Source: Oxynema aestuarii AP17 (GTDB lineage: Bacteria; Cyanobacteriota; Cyanobacteriia; Cyanobacteriales; Laspinemataceae). Taken from it: DNA of 64,000 bases. The notes beneath the pieces were generated by a model. It saw only the letters and a list, made by a program, of their open reading frames with translations, was not told the DNA's origin and did no database searches. The position numbers and the translations under genes were made by a program. Numbering within the stretch: the stretch's first letter is position 1; every line of letters begins with the position of its first letter. Shown one piece after another: positions 1-7,992 of the stretch. The DNA lies in assembly GCF_012295525.1 (NCBI RefSeq), contig NZ_CP051167.1:5315501-5379500 (forward strand), read 5' to 3'.

Positions 1-2087
1 TCGGAGGTCAAGGCGATGTCGATGTCGGCCCGAACCGGGGAATTATTGAGAATGAGACCGCGAACGGATTCGGGAGAGACGCGCAAGCGGATATCGACGA
101 GGTTGAGTTGGTCGAATTCTTTGCCGAGGCGATCGCTGAAGGCGGCGACATTGGTTCCCGGTTTGAGGGTAATCGTGGCACTCGATCGCAGTAAATTAGC
201 ACTGGTGGTATTGCCGAACAGAAAACCACCGATCGAAGTAAACACGTATTCGGTTTCCGGTTGTTCGAGGAGGATGCGATCGACTTCTCGCATCACTTTT
301 TGGTTGGTTTCTAAGGTCGTTCCCGGCGGAAATTGGGCGAACAGTCGCGCTTGTCCGGTGTTGATGCGCGGTAAAATTTCTTGGGGAATCTGTCCGGCGA
401 GTTGGATGCTGGTTCCGCCTAAGGCGACGATCGCGCAAGCAATGAAAATGAGGCGGTAACGTAAGACTAAGCCCAAAACGTTTTGATAGAGTCCGGTTAT
501 CGCTTCAAAGGTGCGATCGAAGCCCCGCAACAACCACAAGCGACTGACCCCACTCGATCGCCGGATCGAAAGCAACCGCGACGATAACATCGGAACGACG
601 GTTAAGGCGACGATTAAAGACGCGGCGACGGCGAAGGAAATCGTCAAAATCAGTTCGCCGAATAATAACGCCAGAAAGCCGCCAATTAAGAGAAAGGGCA
701 AGACCGAGACTAAATTGGTCGTCGTCGAAGCAACTAACGCCGATTCCAGTTCTCGGCTGCTATTTTCGGCGATCGCCAGAGGAGAGGCCCCGAGGTTCGA
801 TCCGCGATCGCGCCGTTCGTAAGCTCGTGCGATATTCTCTAACATGACGATCGCGTTGTCTACCACGATCCCGACCCCGAGGGCCAAGCCGCCCAAACTG
901 AAGACGTTGAGGGACAATCCGAACAGTCCCATTAAAATAATCGCCATTAACGTCGCTAACGGAATCGCCAGGACGATAATAAAGGTCTGACGTAAGGATC
1001 CGAGGAATAACAACACCGCACATCCGGCTAACGCGGCCCCGGAAATCCCGGCGGTGGCGACGTTGGCGATCGACTGGCGGATGAACACCGACTCGTCCAA
1101 GGTCGTCGTCATCTCCATATTTTCGGCGATCGTGCCGTCATTTCGCAATTCGGCGATTTTCGCTTTGACCGCATCGACGACGGCGATCGTATTCGCATCC
1201 GGTTGCTTCTGGACACTCACTTTCACCGCCGGATTGCTGTTGAGATTGACTAAAACACGCTGTTCCTCAGTTCCGTCGATGACTTCGGCAAAATCGCGCA
1301 AGTAGACTCGTCCGTTCCCGACATCAAAGGCTAAATTGCGTAATTCTCCCGCCGTTTTAAACCGTCCCACGGTTCGCGTCAGGGGTTCGGCGGGGGAATC
1401 GACCAAGCGACCGCCGGAAATATCTTGGTTGCGTTCTCGCAAGGTGGTTAACACTTCGTTTAAACCGACTCCCAGGCTTTGGAGGCGATCGAGATCGACG
1501 TTAACCCTCACTTCCTCTCGAACTCCTCCGGAAACATCCACCGACGCCACCCCGGGAATCACGTTGAGTTCCCGGGCCAATTCTTCATCGGCGAACACCC
1601 GCAGATCCACATCCGCTAAAGTTGGCGAGGTTAACGCAAATTCGTAAACGGGCAACTGGGATGGGTCGTATTTAAACAGGCGCGGCGTTTCCAACCCTTC
1701 CGGCAGTCGATTGAGAGTCCGGTTGAGAGCTGCAGTTGCGTCGTTGAGGGCTTGGTCGATATCTTCTCCCGGTTCAAAATAGAGATTGATACTGATGCGT
1801 CCTTCCCTCGTTTGGGAAAACACTTGCACGACTCCTTCCGTCGCAGAGAGTCCTTGTTCGAGGGGTCGGGTAATCTCGTCTACGGCGACCTCCGGCGAAA
1901 TTCCCGCCGCATCCATCCGCAATCCAATCCGAGGGTAGGTGATGGACGGGAGTAAGTCTACGGGGAGTTGGGTGATATAGAAAAAGCCGACTACAATGAC
2001 GGCTAAGGTCAGCATGAAAGTGCCGATATAACGCCGGATGGCGATCGTGCTGATACTCGGCGAGGGGGGTGTAATTTGGCGAGTCAC
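1..2087 (-). CDS. RND efflux permease, HAE1/AcrB-like (3' end outside window)
   Basis: This is an inner-membrane proton-driven multidrug or hydrophobe efflux permease that would work with a membrane-fusion protein and an outer-membrane channel. One frame stays open from a GTG at 2087 to the left edge, giving about 695 residues, roughly the N-terminal two thirds of a usual 1000-1050-residue permease. The start reads MTRQITPPSPSISTIAIRRY, followed by the first membrane helix (FMLTLAVIVVGFFYI) and the family signature QLPVDLLPSITYPRIG. The helix-4 motif is GIVVDNAIVMLEN, so the second residue of the AcrB Asp-Asp proton-relay pair is Asn, as in many non-enterobacterial HAE1 proteins. The porter domain (TREGRISINLYFEPGEDI) is recognisable. 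The start is uncertain because no ATG lies upstream in frame and no clear ribosome site is seen. No fusion protein or channel gene is visible upstream. Confidence 0.93.
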   Translation of the reverse strand, partial: MTRQITPPSPSISTIAIRRYIGTFMLTLAVIVVGFFYITQLPVDLLPSITYPRIGLRMDAAGISPEVAVDEITRPLEQGLSATEGVVQVFSQTREGRISINLYFEPGEDIDQALNDATAALNRTLNRLPEGLETPRLFKYDPSQLPVYEFALTSPTLADVDLRVFADEELARELNVIPGVASVDVSGGVREEVRVNVDLDRLQSLGVGLNEVLTTLRERNQDISGGRLVDSPAEPLTRTVGRFKTAGELRNLAFDVGNGRVYLRDFAEVIDGTEEQRVLVNLNSNPAVKVSVQKQPDANTIAVVDAVKAKIAELRNDGTIAENMEMTTTLDESVFIRQSIANVATAGISGAALAGCAVLLFLGSLRQTFIIVLAIPLATLMAIILMGLFGLSLNVFSLGGLALGVGIVVDNAIVMLENIARAYERRDRGSNLGASPLAIAENSSRELESALVASTTTNLVSVLPFLLIGGFLALLFGELILTISFAVAASLIVALTVVPMLSSRLLSIRRSSGVSRLWLLRGFDRTFEAITGLYQNVLGLVLRYRLIFIACAIVALGGTSIQLAGQIPQEILPRINTGQARLFAQFPPGTTLETNQKVMREVDRILLEQPETEYVFTSIGGFLFGNTTSANLLRSSATITLKPGTNVAAFSDRLGKEFDQLNLVDIRLRVSPESVRGLILNNSPVRADIDIALTS

Positions 2088-2828
2088 CGTTTTGGTTTGT
2101 GAAGGAGTTCTCTTAATTTTAGCGGGGTCGGCGTTCAAATGGGACGACTGGAGGGATTGTGGATTTTAGATTTTAGATGCTTCTCAAACTTTTTCAATCT
2201 ATTTATCGATCGCATTTCAGGAAATTTATTTCTGAAAATCACAGGTTTATTCGTCACGCTGTTCTTACGAGATAAGTAACCATGCACTCAGCCCAGATCT
2301 GAGGCCATGGAGAAGGGCAACCGCATTTTATTTCTTTAGCTTTTGTTCTTTAAGCTGTCATTTTCAAACCATGGGTAATTCCCCCCCTTTTGGATTGACT
2401 GATTGGAAATGCTAATTGTTGCCAACGATCTAGATTGTCTGGCTTTTTTAACTCCTGGATCGACTGACAATTTCTCGATCTTGTCGTCCTCAAATTGTAT
2501 TGTACCCTATGCCCTATTGACTCTCGGCTCTTGAAGATGAGCTATTGGCGATTGCATCCTAACAAAATGTTGACCTCCCGTCCGATCGCCCCCGGTTCCT
2601 GAGTGCGATCGCGTCGAACTCTCCCGAACTCTCCCGCAACCATGGGCTAGAGGCGATCGCGTCTCAGTGTAAATCTATCTAGAAGAAGAGTCACCAATCT
2701 ACCCCTAGATAGATGAAATTGATTTTTACCCCTCGAAAAAAATCCCACTTGGGATATATTGAACCGGAAACGCGACCGAGATATATTAAATAACGTCAGC
2801 TCGAATAAGTCAGCCTAATTCGGCGTAA
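2088..2828. other. Intergenic region with a hairpin and a short palindrome
   Basis: No convincing gene is seen. Positions 2673-2682 (atctatctag) and 2705-2714 (ctagatagat) form a perfect 10-bp inverted repeat around a 22-base loop. Positions 2741-2754 form a small palindrome, atccca-ct-tgggat. These may mark the promoter or leader of the riboswitch-controlled transcript that follows. A short tandem gattttaga motif lies near 2163-2180. The divergent layout with the efflux gene implies promoters for both directions here. Confidence 0.5.
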
Positions 2829-3035
2829 CAATGCCGGAGAAAAACTTTAATAAAATAACGAGATTTTCTCCAGGTGAAACGCCGAAGCGGGGGAACCAGT
2901 ATCGGGGCTAATTTTCAACGAGTCATTCACGAGTCATTCACAAAAGCGTGACAAAATAAATGGCCAGTTGAAAAGGGACATCTCTCAGTCCTCGCCCGTC
3001 AGCTAACTCCGTCGGCATTGAGAGGAGACTGAAAG
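2829..3035 (+). promoter_or_regulatory. ydaO-type cyclic-di-AMP riboswitch
   Basis: The conserved blocks of the ydaO/yuaA aptamer occur in order. The 5' strand of P1 is aatgccg (2830-2836) and pairs perfectly with cggcatt (3013-3019). The block gaagcgggggaaccagt (2884-2900) precedes tcggggctaatt (2902-2913). The 3' signature is cgcccgtcagctaactccgt (2993-3012), followed by gagaggag (3020-3027). These match the published Thermoanaerobacter tengcongensis and Bacillus aptamers as I remember them. In that class c-di-AMP binding lowers expression of downstream genes for osmolyte, potassium or cell-wall functions. The element sits about 140 bases upstream of the glycosyltransferase start, so that gene is the likely target. 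The expression platform lies in 3028-3160 but was not resolved. Confidence 0.85.
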
Positions 3036-3176
3036 AACGCCATTTTAAAGGTTTGAACGATCGCGTGCGTTTCTCGTCAGTGTCCTCAGCCCGTCTCGAA
3101 GCGACCGATTGCATTCATCGAGGGCGATCGCCGTTTTTCGAGAAAAATTGTCAGGCATGAGGTAAAAAAACAAACA

Positions 3177-4454
3177 ATGTTTAACAACAAAAACAAACGA
3201 ATTGCTTTAATCTCCGTCACCGGAGACCCCGCCGTTGAAATCGGTAAAGAAGAAGCAGGAGGACAGAACGTTTACGTCCTCCAAGTCGGCTTGGCTTTAG
3301 CCGAACTCGGGTGGCAAGTCGATATGTTCTCGCGGCGAACCAGTCCCGACCAAGAGGCGATCGTCACTCACCGGGAAAATTGCCGCACGATTCGTCTGAA
3401 TGCCGGACCGCAACAGTTCGTCAGTCGCGATGAAATCTTTGAATGTTTGCCGGAATTTGTGGATGCTTTCCAAGCTTTTCAAGAAAAAGAAGGGATTGAA
3501 TATCGATTAGTTCATACCCACTATTGGCTGTCTTCTTGGGTGGGAATGGAACTGAAAAAACGCCACAATAATTTAGTTCAAGTTCACACCTATCACTCCC
3601 TAGGCGCGGTTAAGTATAAAGCTGTCGAAACATTACCCGCGATCGCCTCGACCCGCTTGGAAACTGAAAAAGCCTGTCTGGAAAACGCCGATCGCATCGT
3701 CGCCACCAGCCCGCAGGAAGAAGCGCACATGCGGAGCTTGGTATCACACAAAGGCGAGATCGAAGTGATTCCCTGCGGCACGGATATCCACCGTTTCGGA
3801 CGGATCGATCGCGCCACGGCCCGGGAACAACTCGGGATCGATCGCGATGCGAAAGTCGTGCTGTATGTCGGACGCTTCGACCGCCGCAAAGGGATCGAAA
3901 CCTTAGTGCGCGCGATCGGGCGATCTCAGCACCGCGATCGTAACCTCAAATTGATTATCGGTGGCGGGTATCGTCCCGGACAGAGTGACGGAATCGAACG
4001 AGATCGCATTGACGGGATCGTCAAGGAACTCGGTTTAGAGGCGATCGCCGAATTCCCCGGACGTCTGGGTAAAGACGACCTGCACCTGTACTACTCCGCC
4101 GCCGATGTCTGCGTCGTTCCCAGTCACTACGAACCCTTTGGCTTAGTCGCCATTGAAGCGATGGCGAGTGCGACCCCCGTCGTCGCCAGCAACGTCGGCG
4201 GACTCAAGTTTACCGTCGTTTCCGAGGTCAACGGTTTACTCGTTCCCCCGAAAAATGACGCCAAATTTGCCGAGGCGATCGATCGCATCCTCGCAGACCC
4301 GCAATGGCGCGACGAACTGGGTAAAACCGGGCGGTTGCGCGTCGAATTGGCGTTCAGTTGGGATAGCGTCGCTACTCGTTTGGCCCATACCTACAGCCAA
4401 CTGATCGCCGATGCGGAATCGGTCCGCGTCCCCGAATCGGCGATCGCTGCATAA
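3177..4454 (+). CDS. GT4-family (group 1) glycosyltransferase under riboswitch control
   Basis: This 425-residue GT-B retaining glycosyltransferase carries the N-terminal motif EEAGGQNVYV, the nucleotide-sugar signature YVGRFDRRKGIETLVRA (about residue 230), and the donor-site E-x7-E segment HYEPFGLVAIEAMASATPVV (about residues 320-339). GGQ-type N-termini occur in sucrose-phosphate synthase, sucrose synthase and MshA-like enzymes. The acceptor cannot be read from sequence. No HAD phosphatase domain follows, so it is not a bifunctional sucrose synthase. The ATG at 3177 lies 14 bases after a GAGGT. Because a c-di-AMP riboswitch precedes it and such riboswitches often control osmoprotectant synthesis in cyanobacteria, a role in making a sugar or glycoside osmolyte or an envelope glycan is plausible. 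That role is inference. A palindrome that can act as terminator follows the stop. Confidence 0.9.
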   Translation: MFNNKNKRIALISVTGDPAVEIGKEEAGGQNVYVLQVGLALAELGWQVDMFSRRTSPDQEAIVTHRENCRTIRLNAGPQQFVSRDEIFECLPEFVDAFQAFQEKEGIEYRLVHTHYWLSSWVGMELKKRHNNLVQVHTYHSLGAVKYKAVETLPAIASTRLETEKACLENADRIVATSPQEEAHMRSLVSHKGEIEVIPCGTDIHRFGRIDRATAREQLGIDRDAKVVLYVGRFDRRKGIETLVRAIGRSQHRDRNLKLIIGGGYRPGQSDGIERDRIDGIVKELGLEAIAEFPGRLGKDDLHLYYSAADVCVVPSHYEPFGLVAIEAMASATPVVASNVGGLKFTVVSEVNGLLVPPKNDAKFAEAIDRILADPQWRDELGKTGRLRVELAFSWDSVATRLAHTYSQLIADAESVRVPESAIAA

Positions 4455-4492
4455 TCTCCAGTGGTTGTTGAATGAATCGATGAATCTGTATG

Positions 4493-4525
4493 TAGGGGCG
4501 ATTTGCAAATTGCCCCTATATTTTC
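4493..4525 (+). terminator. Palindromic dispersed repeat acting as terminator
   Basis: Positions 4493-4518 form a near-perfect 26-base palindrome (taggggc-gatttgcaaat-tgccccta class, one mismatched pair), followed by tattttc. It lies 39 bases after the glycosyltransferase stop. Sequences of this type are common dispersed repeats in cyanobacteria. Confidence 0.6.
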
Positions 4526-4583
4526 GATCGTCGATCGAAACGTACTACAATACAGGTTACAACGTTTGCGATCGCCGCCGACT

Positions 4584-4898
4584 ATGGAACCCAACCGCCG
4601 CGAAAAATTTGGTCTGTGTCCGCTTTGTCAGCGAGAATGCTATCTAACCTTCCATCATTTAATCCCCCGTAAAGTTCATCGGCGCGAATTTTTCAAGAAA
4701 AATTACTCTAAAGATGAGTTAAATCGGGGTCTCGATATCTGTCGGCTTTGCCACAATGGCATTCACGACCTCTACGACGAGATGACTTTAGCCAAAGAAT
4801 TTGCTTCTCTCGATTTATTGCTCGCCGATCGAGGGTTGAGCAAGCATTTTGAATGGGTCGCCAAACAAAAGATCCGCAAACCGAGAAATCGCTCTTAA
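4584..4898 (+). CDS. Small HNH-type zinc-finger protein
   Basis: The product has 104 residues. A first zinc knuckle CPLC (about residue 11) precedes FHHLIPRKVHRR, the His-His core of an HNH/beta-beta-alpha-metal fold. A second knuckle with the last His follows as CRLCHNGIHDL (about residue 52). The frame is open upstream to 4503, but the ATG at 4584 gives a start shortly before the first Cys pair and matches the compact domain. Stand-alone HNH proteins of this size are frequent in cyanobacteria and may nick DNA or act in repair, mobile elements or restriction. No methylase or restriction partner adjoins, so the role is unknown. Confidence 0.8.
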   Translation: MEPNRREKFGLCPLCQRECYLTFHHLIPRKVHRREFFKKNYSKDELNRGLDICRLCHNGIHDLYDEMTLAKEFASLDLLLADRGLSKHFEWVAKQKIRKPRNRS

Positions 4899-4933
4899 AA
4901 ATTGCTTTTGAAGGGGTGACGTTCACAATTGAG

Positions 4934-4967
4934 AGAACGATCCTATCTGAGTATCGTTCTTGTCTTT
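4934..4967 (+). terminator. Probable terminator after HNH gene
   Basis: Inverted repeat agaacgat (4934-4941) / atcgttct (4953-4960) with an 11-base loop, followed by the T-rich tgtcttt. It lies 36 bases after the HNH stop, between convergent genes. Confidence 0.5.
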
Positions 4968-5060
4968 GTACACCGACTCACTCCACCTCTCATTCCCGTG
5001 CAAAGAATCCAAGCAACGAAGAGTTTAGCTACTAAACAATAGAGATTAATTTCTATCCTC

Positions 5061-5609
5061 TTACGGTTCCAACTGTTTGGGGAGGGCTATAAATGCTTGA
5101 TTTTCTCCCGCCGCCGCCGCCGGGAACTGCTCGTAAAAGGAAGGATCCATAAACGTCAATTCAATGTACCAATTTTTCTGTTCGAGTTGGTCGTGACCGT
5201 AGAGAAATGTCGATTGACGATCGATTTTAATGTCGTAACTGCGTAACTTGGGAATCCCAGGAATTTTAAAAGGAAAATGACAGACCATCACTGAATTGTG
5301 AGGCGTTAACGATCGCGGCTGACCCTCCCCTAACGTCCCTCGGGCGATCGGTTTGCCATCACTATTTTCAAGCCAAATCGGCATATCTGCAACGATCGCC
5401 CCTTCCCCAGAAGTCGCACAAGGATCGCCCGAGGTCGGCGACATCACCACAATAACTCCATCGAGAGAATATTCCGGGAGATCCATTTCCCCCGGTCGTT
5501 CGGTCGCCATTTCCAATCCCGGTGTCGAGTTGGGGTGAAACAGGGCTAACAAACCACTGAGAACGAACGCCGAACTGATTCGCAAAGCGGATAACGGTAC
5601 AGGCTTCAT
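5061..5609 (-). CDS. Secreted hypothetical protein
   Basis: The 182-residue product is not recognised. Its N-terminus is a clear export signal: Lys-2 followed by the hydrophobic stretch ALRISSAFVLSGLLALF, with likely cleavage before residue 35. The mature part has one Cys pair (Cys-63 region GDPCATSG and VMVCHFPF) and a beta-rich, Gly/Pro-containing composition. It is therefore probably a periplasmic or surface globular protein. It converges with the HNH gene and diverges from the Mo-nitrogenase-like gene. The short Ala run near the C-terminus (FPAAAAGEN) is encoded by a ccg trinucleotide run at 5107-5120. Confidence 0.75.
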   Translation of the reverse strand: MKPVPLSALRISSAFVLSGLLALFHPNSTPGLEMATERPGEMDLPEYSLDGVIVVMSPTSGDPCATSGEGAIVADMPIWLENSDGKPIARGTLGEGQPRSLTPHNSVMVCHFPFKIPGIPKLRSYDIKIDRQSTFLYGHDQLEQKNWYIELTFMDPSFYEQFPAAAAGENQAFIALPKQLEP

Positions 5610-5994
5610 GACAATATTGCAATTTCCAGCTTATCGATCGCCGTTCGTCGGCGATCGTGGCACCCCCACAGCTTGCCACTCGCCCGGGGCGATCGCCCTC
5701 CCTCTCCAGCATGAACTTTCCGGACGATACTCCCGTGCAGCGATCGCGATCGCACTCTCCCAGTGAACCCCGTTATCCGATCGCGCGATCGACATCATCC
5801 GCGACCCCGAATCCGTGGGTCAAGATCGATCCAGATGCAGCAATTCTCTTGTTTCGATCGCCAAAACCGACGATTTTCACTGTTCCCGAACGCGAAGGCG
5901 ACAGATTCTGAAAGGAGCCTTCCGGGTTGACAGAAATCGACCGAGTAGATTGCAACAAGTGCTTTGCACTCAGTTACAACAGAGGAGCGGACAG
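5610..5994. other. Intergenic region, promoters only
   Basis: This is a 385-base spacer between divergent genes, rich in cgatcg/gcgatcgc HIP1-like sites. Open frames on both strands look non-coding: no plausible composition and no ribosome sites. The ribosome site gaggagcgg (5981-5990) for the next gene lies at its right end. Confidence 0.5.
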
Positions 5995-6375
5995 ATGAAT
6001 GTATTGGAATATACCATACACGATCTGATTTCTGCAAATTGGCCGAAAATCTGGAAATTCAATCAATCGAACGCCACCACCGAAACCACCATCCCGGCGG
6101 CTCCCAGACCCACCGGGTTCGATCCCTGGCACCCTTTACGGCACTGGCTCGATCGCCTCGAAATCCGCGATCGCCACATGGCTCATTGGCTATGCCAACA
6201 CATCCCTGCACAATGTCCCTTTGAAAGAGATATACATATCGGCGGTAAAGTCCTCTTTCACATCCCACCGATGTGCAAACTCAATCCCCTGTACGAAGAA
6301 GTCGTCACCCTTCGCTTTCGGGCCTTGTGCTACTTAGCCGACGAATGCGGCGAAGATATCAGCCTGTACTGCTGA
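5995..6375 (+). CDS. Mo-dependent nitrogenase C-terminal-like protein (Mo-nitro_C)
   Basis: The 126-residue product carries a conserved cyanobacterial domain with the recognisable core LCQHIPAQCPFERDI, followed by HIPPMCKLNPLYEEVV and RALCYLADECGEDISLYC, including five conserved Cys. The name comes from similarity to the C-terminus of some annotated nitrogenase-associated proteins. The domain also occurs alone in strains without nitrogenase and its function is unknown. The ATG at 5995 is chosen because gaggagcgg precedes it and the upstream open frame does not look coding. No nif genes are nearby, so it should not be taken as evidence of nitrogen fixation. Confidence 0.85.
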   Translation: MNVLEYTIHDLISANWPKIWKFNQSNATTETTIPAAPRPTGFDPWHPLRHWLDRLEIRDRHMAHWLCQHIPAQCPFERDIHIGGKVLFHIPPMCKLNPLYEEVVTLRFRALCYLADECGEDISLYC

Positions 6376-6486
6376 ACTACCCGACGCTGACCCTCAGGGT
6401 ACAGCGCGGGCAACAACCCAAGAGATTGCCTTCAAGCGAACTGATTGGTCTTAGATTGAGGCGATCGGCGCTATCCGAGTTCCTAA

Positions 6487-6542
6487 TACCATTTTTCTAA
6501 ACTCTCGAAGGCGATCTTTCTCATTATTTTTGAAAAATGGTA
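6487..6542. repeat. 11-bp inverted repeat abutting the MITE
   Basis: taccatttttc (6487-6497) and gaaaaatggta (6532-6542) are perfectly complementary across a 34-base loop. The last two bases of the right arm are the TA at which the MITE-like element begins. Confidence 0.5.
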
Positions 6543-6680
6543 CAGCATTTTCCTTTGCTAGGCAAGACATTTAGATCCCCCTAAATTCCCCTAAAAAAGG
6601 GGGACTTTCCTCGTTCCCCACGATCTTCGGGGGGATAGGGGGATCGGCACTCCACCCGATCGGATCGCCCGAGTGCTGTA
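6541..6680 (+). mobile_element. MITE-like repeat, copy 1
   Basis: This 140-base element has ends tacagca and tgctgta in inverted orientation. If the outer TA on each side is the target duplication, the element proper starts CAGCA and ends TGCTG, as expected for an IS630/Tc1-type TA-targeting MITE. The interior holds gatccccctaaattcccct and g-runs that fold back. A second copy lies at 39184-39351 and a partial inverted one near 30366-30413. It carries no gene. Confidence 0.6.
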
Positions 6681-7161
6681 TAACATTGATAGAAACCACA
6701 AGTAGCTAAGAAGCAATTCCCGCATTTGAGCAAAGAGGATTCCCGGGGATCGCGCAGTCTGCGAATCGTCGTCTACTCGATCCCTGGGAAACGTTTCACA
6801 AAAGTGGCTGTGGATTCCCCCGTTTCAACAAGTTCGGTCAATTCAAATCCTTTGTCTTTCCCCAATTTTAAGAGTCTGCTCAATTTTTCCAGTCGATGCA
6901 AAGCAAGCTACAATTGACGAGCGACCCCGCACCGTCGCACGGTGAGACCAGTGCGGTGTTGGGGTTAAAAACAGGGTTTAAATTTATATCTAAAGTTTTT
7001 TAAAACTACTCACTTTTTAATGCTATAATATAAGTTTGAGTAGCTTTAGAAGGAGTGAAGCTGCAAAAATCGCGGATTTCACCATCTCCATTGTTTTCTG
7101 CTAGTCTTTATGGTAGCTGAACTTAGCCGAACAAAAAGAGGGTTGAGGAGTTAAAAAGTGA
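6681..7161. other. Spacer leading into the tnpB element
   Basis: No full gene is seen. A small hairpin accgt-cgc-acggt lies near 6930-6942 within a GC-rich stretch (6921-6966), just before an AT-rich segment with tttaaaactactc and tataatataag. This may be the structured left end of the IS605-like element. A 44-codon minus-strand open stretch (6776-6907) looks protein-like but has no start. Confidence 0.35.
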
Positions 7162-7647
7162 GTGAAAAGCTTTAAGACCAAGCTAGACTTAAATAACCGA
7201 CAACGAACGCCGATGGCGAAACACGCAGGAGTCGCTCGGCACGCTTGGAATTGGGGACTCGCTACCTGTAAGGAAACATTAGAAGCCGGAGGTAAACTCC
7301 CGAGTTCTATCGACTTACACAAAAGATTAGTCGCCGAGGTAAAAAGTCGGAATCCTTGGTACTATGAAGTCTCAACATGTAGCCCTCAAGAAGCGTTGCG
7401 TCACCTCAATAAAGCGTTTAAGCGAGTCTGGCAAGTCGAAGAAACAGGTTTTCCCAAGTTTAAGAAAAAGAAGGTCAAAGAGAGTTTTTACCTGGAAGGA
7501 AGCATTAAAGTTTCCGGTAATTGGGTAAAGCTACCTCGGATCGGTTGGGTAAAAAGCCACGAACAGTTACCGCCAGTCCATCCCAAAAACGTCACGATGA
7601 GTAAACGAGCAGGGGACTGGTATATTGCCTTCAAAATTGATTTTGAA

Positions 7648-7690
7648 CCATCCCCCCAACCCCCCTTTGAAAGGGGGGCGAAGGGGGGAT
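7648..7690. repeat. G/C-run palindromic repeat inserted in tnpB
   Basis: A 43-base stretch of c-runs followed by g-runs (centre ccccctttgaaagggggg). It differs by one base from the matching stretch at about 39270-39310, inside MITE copy 2. It interrupts tnpB and supplies a stop codon. Confidence 0.8.
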
Positions 7691-7950
7691 AGAGAGCGGA
7701 TTGGGGTAGATGTAGGAATCAAAACTCTAGCGACCCTGAGCGATGGTAAAATCTATCCCAATCCGAAAGCTTATCGCCAGGCCAAGAAAAAACTAGCCAA
7801 ACTCCAGAAAGAACTCAGTCGCCGTCAAACAGGAGGTAAAAACCGAGAAAAAACGCAACTCAAGTTAGCTAAAGCCCACCGACGCATCGCGGATATTAGA
7901 GCCGACCATTTACACAAGTTAACAACTTACTTAGCCAAGAACCACGGCGA

Positions 7951-7992
7951 AGTGAAAAGTGAAAAGTGAAAAGTGAAAAGGGGAAAGGGGAA
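7951..7992 (+). repeat. Heptanucleotide tandem repeat in tnpB
   Basis: Four copies of agtgaaa are followed by two of aggggaa, six heptamers with no interruption. Heptamer tandem repeats (STRR type) are typical of filamentous cyanobacteria. It breaks the tnpB frame between the two RuvC parts. Confidence 0.85.

Noticed and set aside
16..1955. Several plus-strand open frames of 65-150 codons opposite the RND gene
   Set aside because: They are antisense shadows: Arg/Ser-rich, without ribosome sites, and the opposite frame encodes a clear RND permease throughout.
6776..6907. Minus-strand 44-codon stretch reading LEKLSRLLKLGKDKGFELTE and on to a stop
   Set aside because: Protein-like but without a start codon or a recognised family; too short to call a gene or pseudogene.
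7951..7992. Tandem heptamers considered as a CRISPR-like array
   Set aside because: Units are contiguous without spacers; it is a simple tandem repeat.
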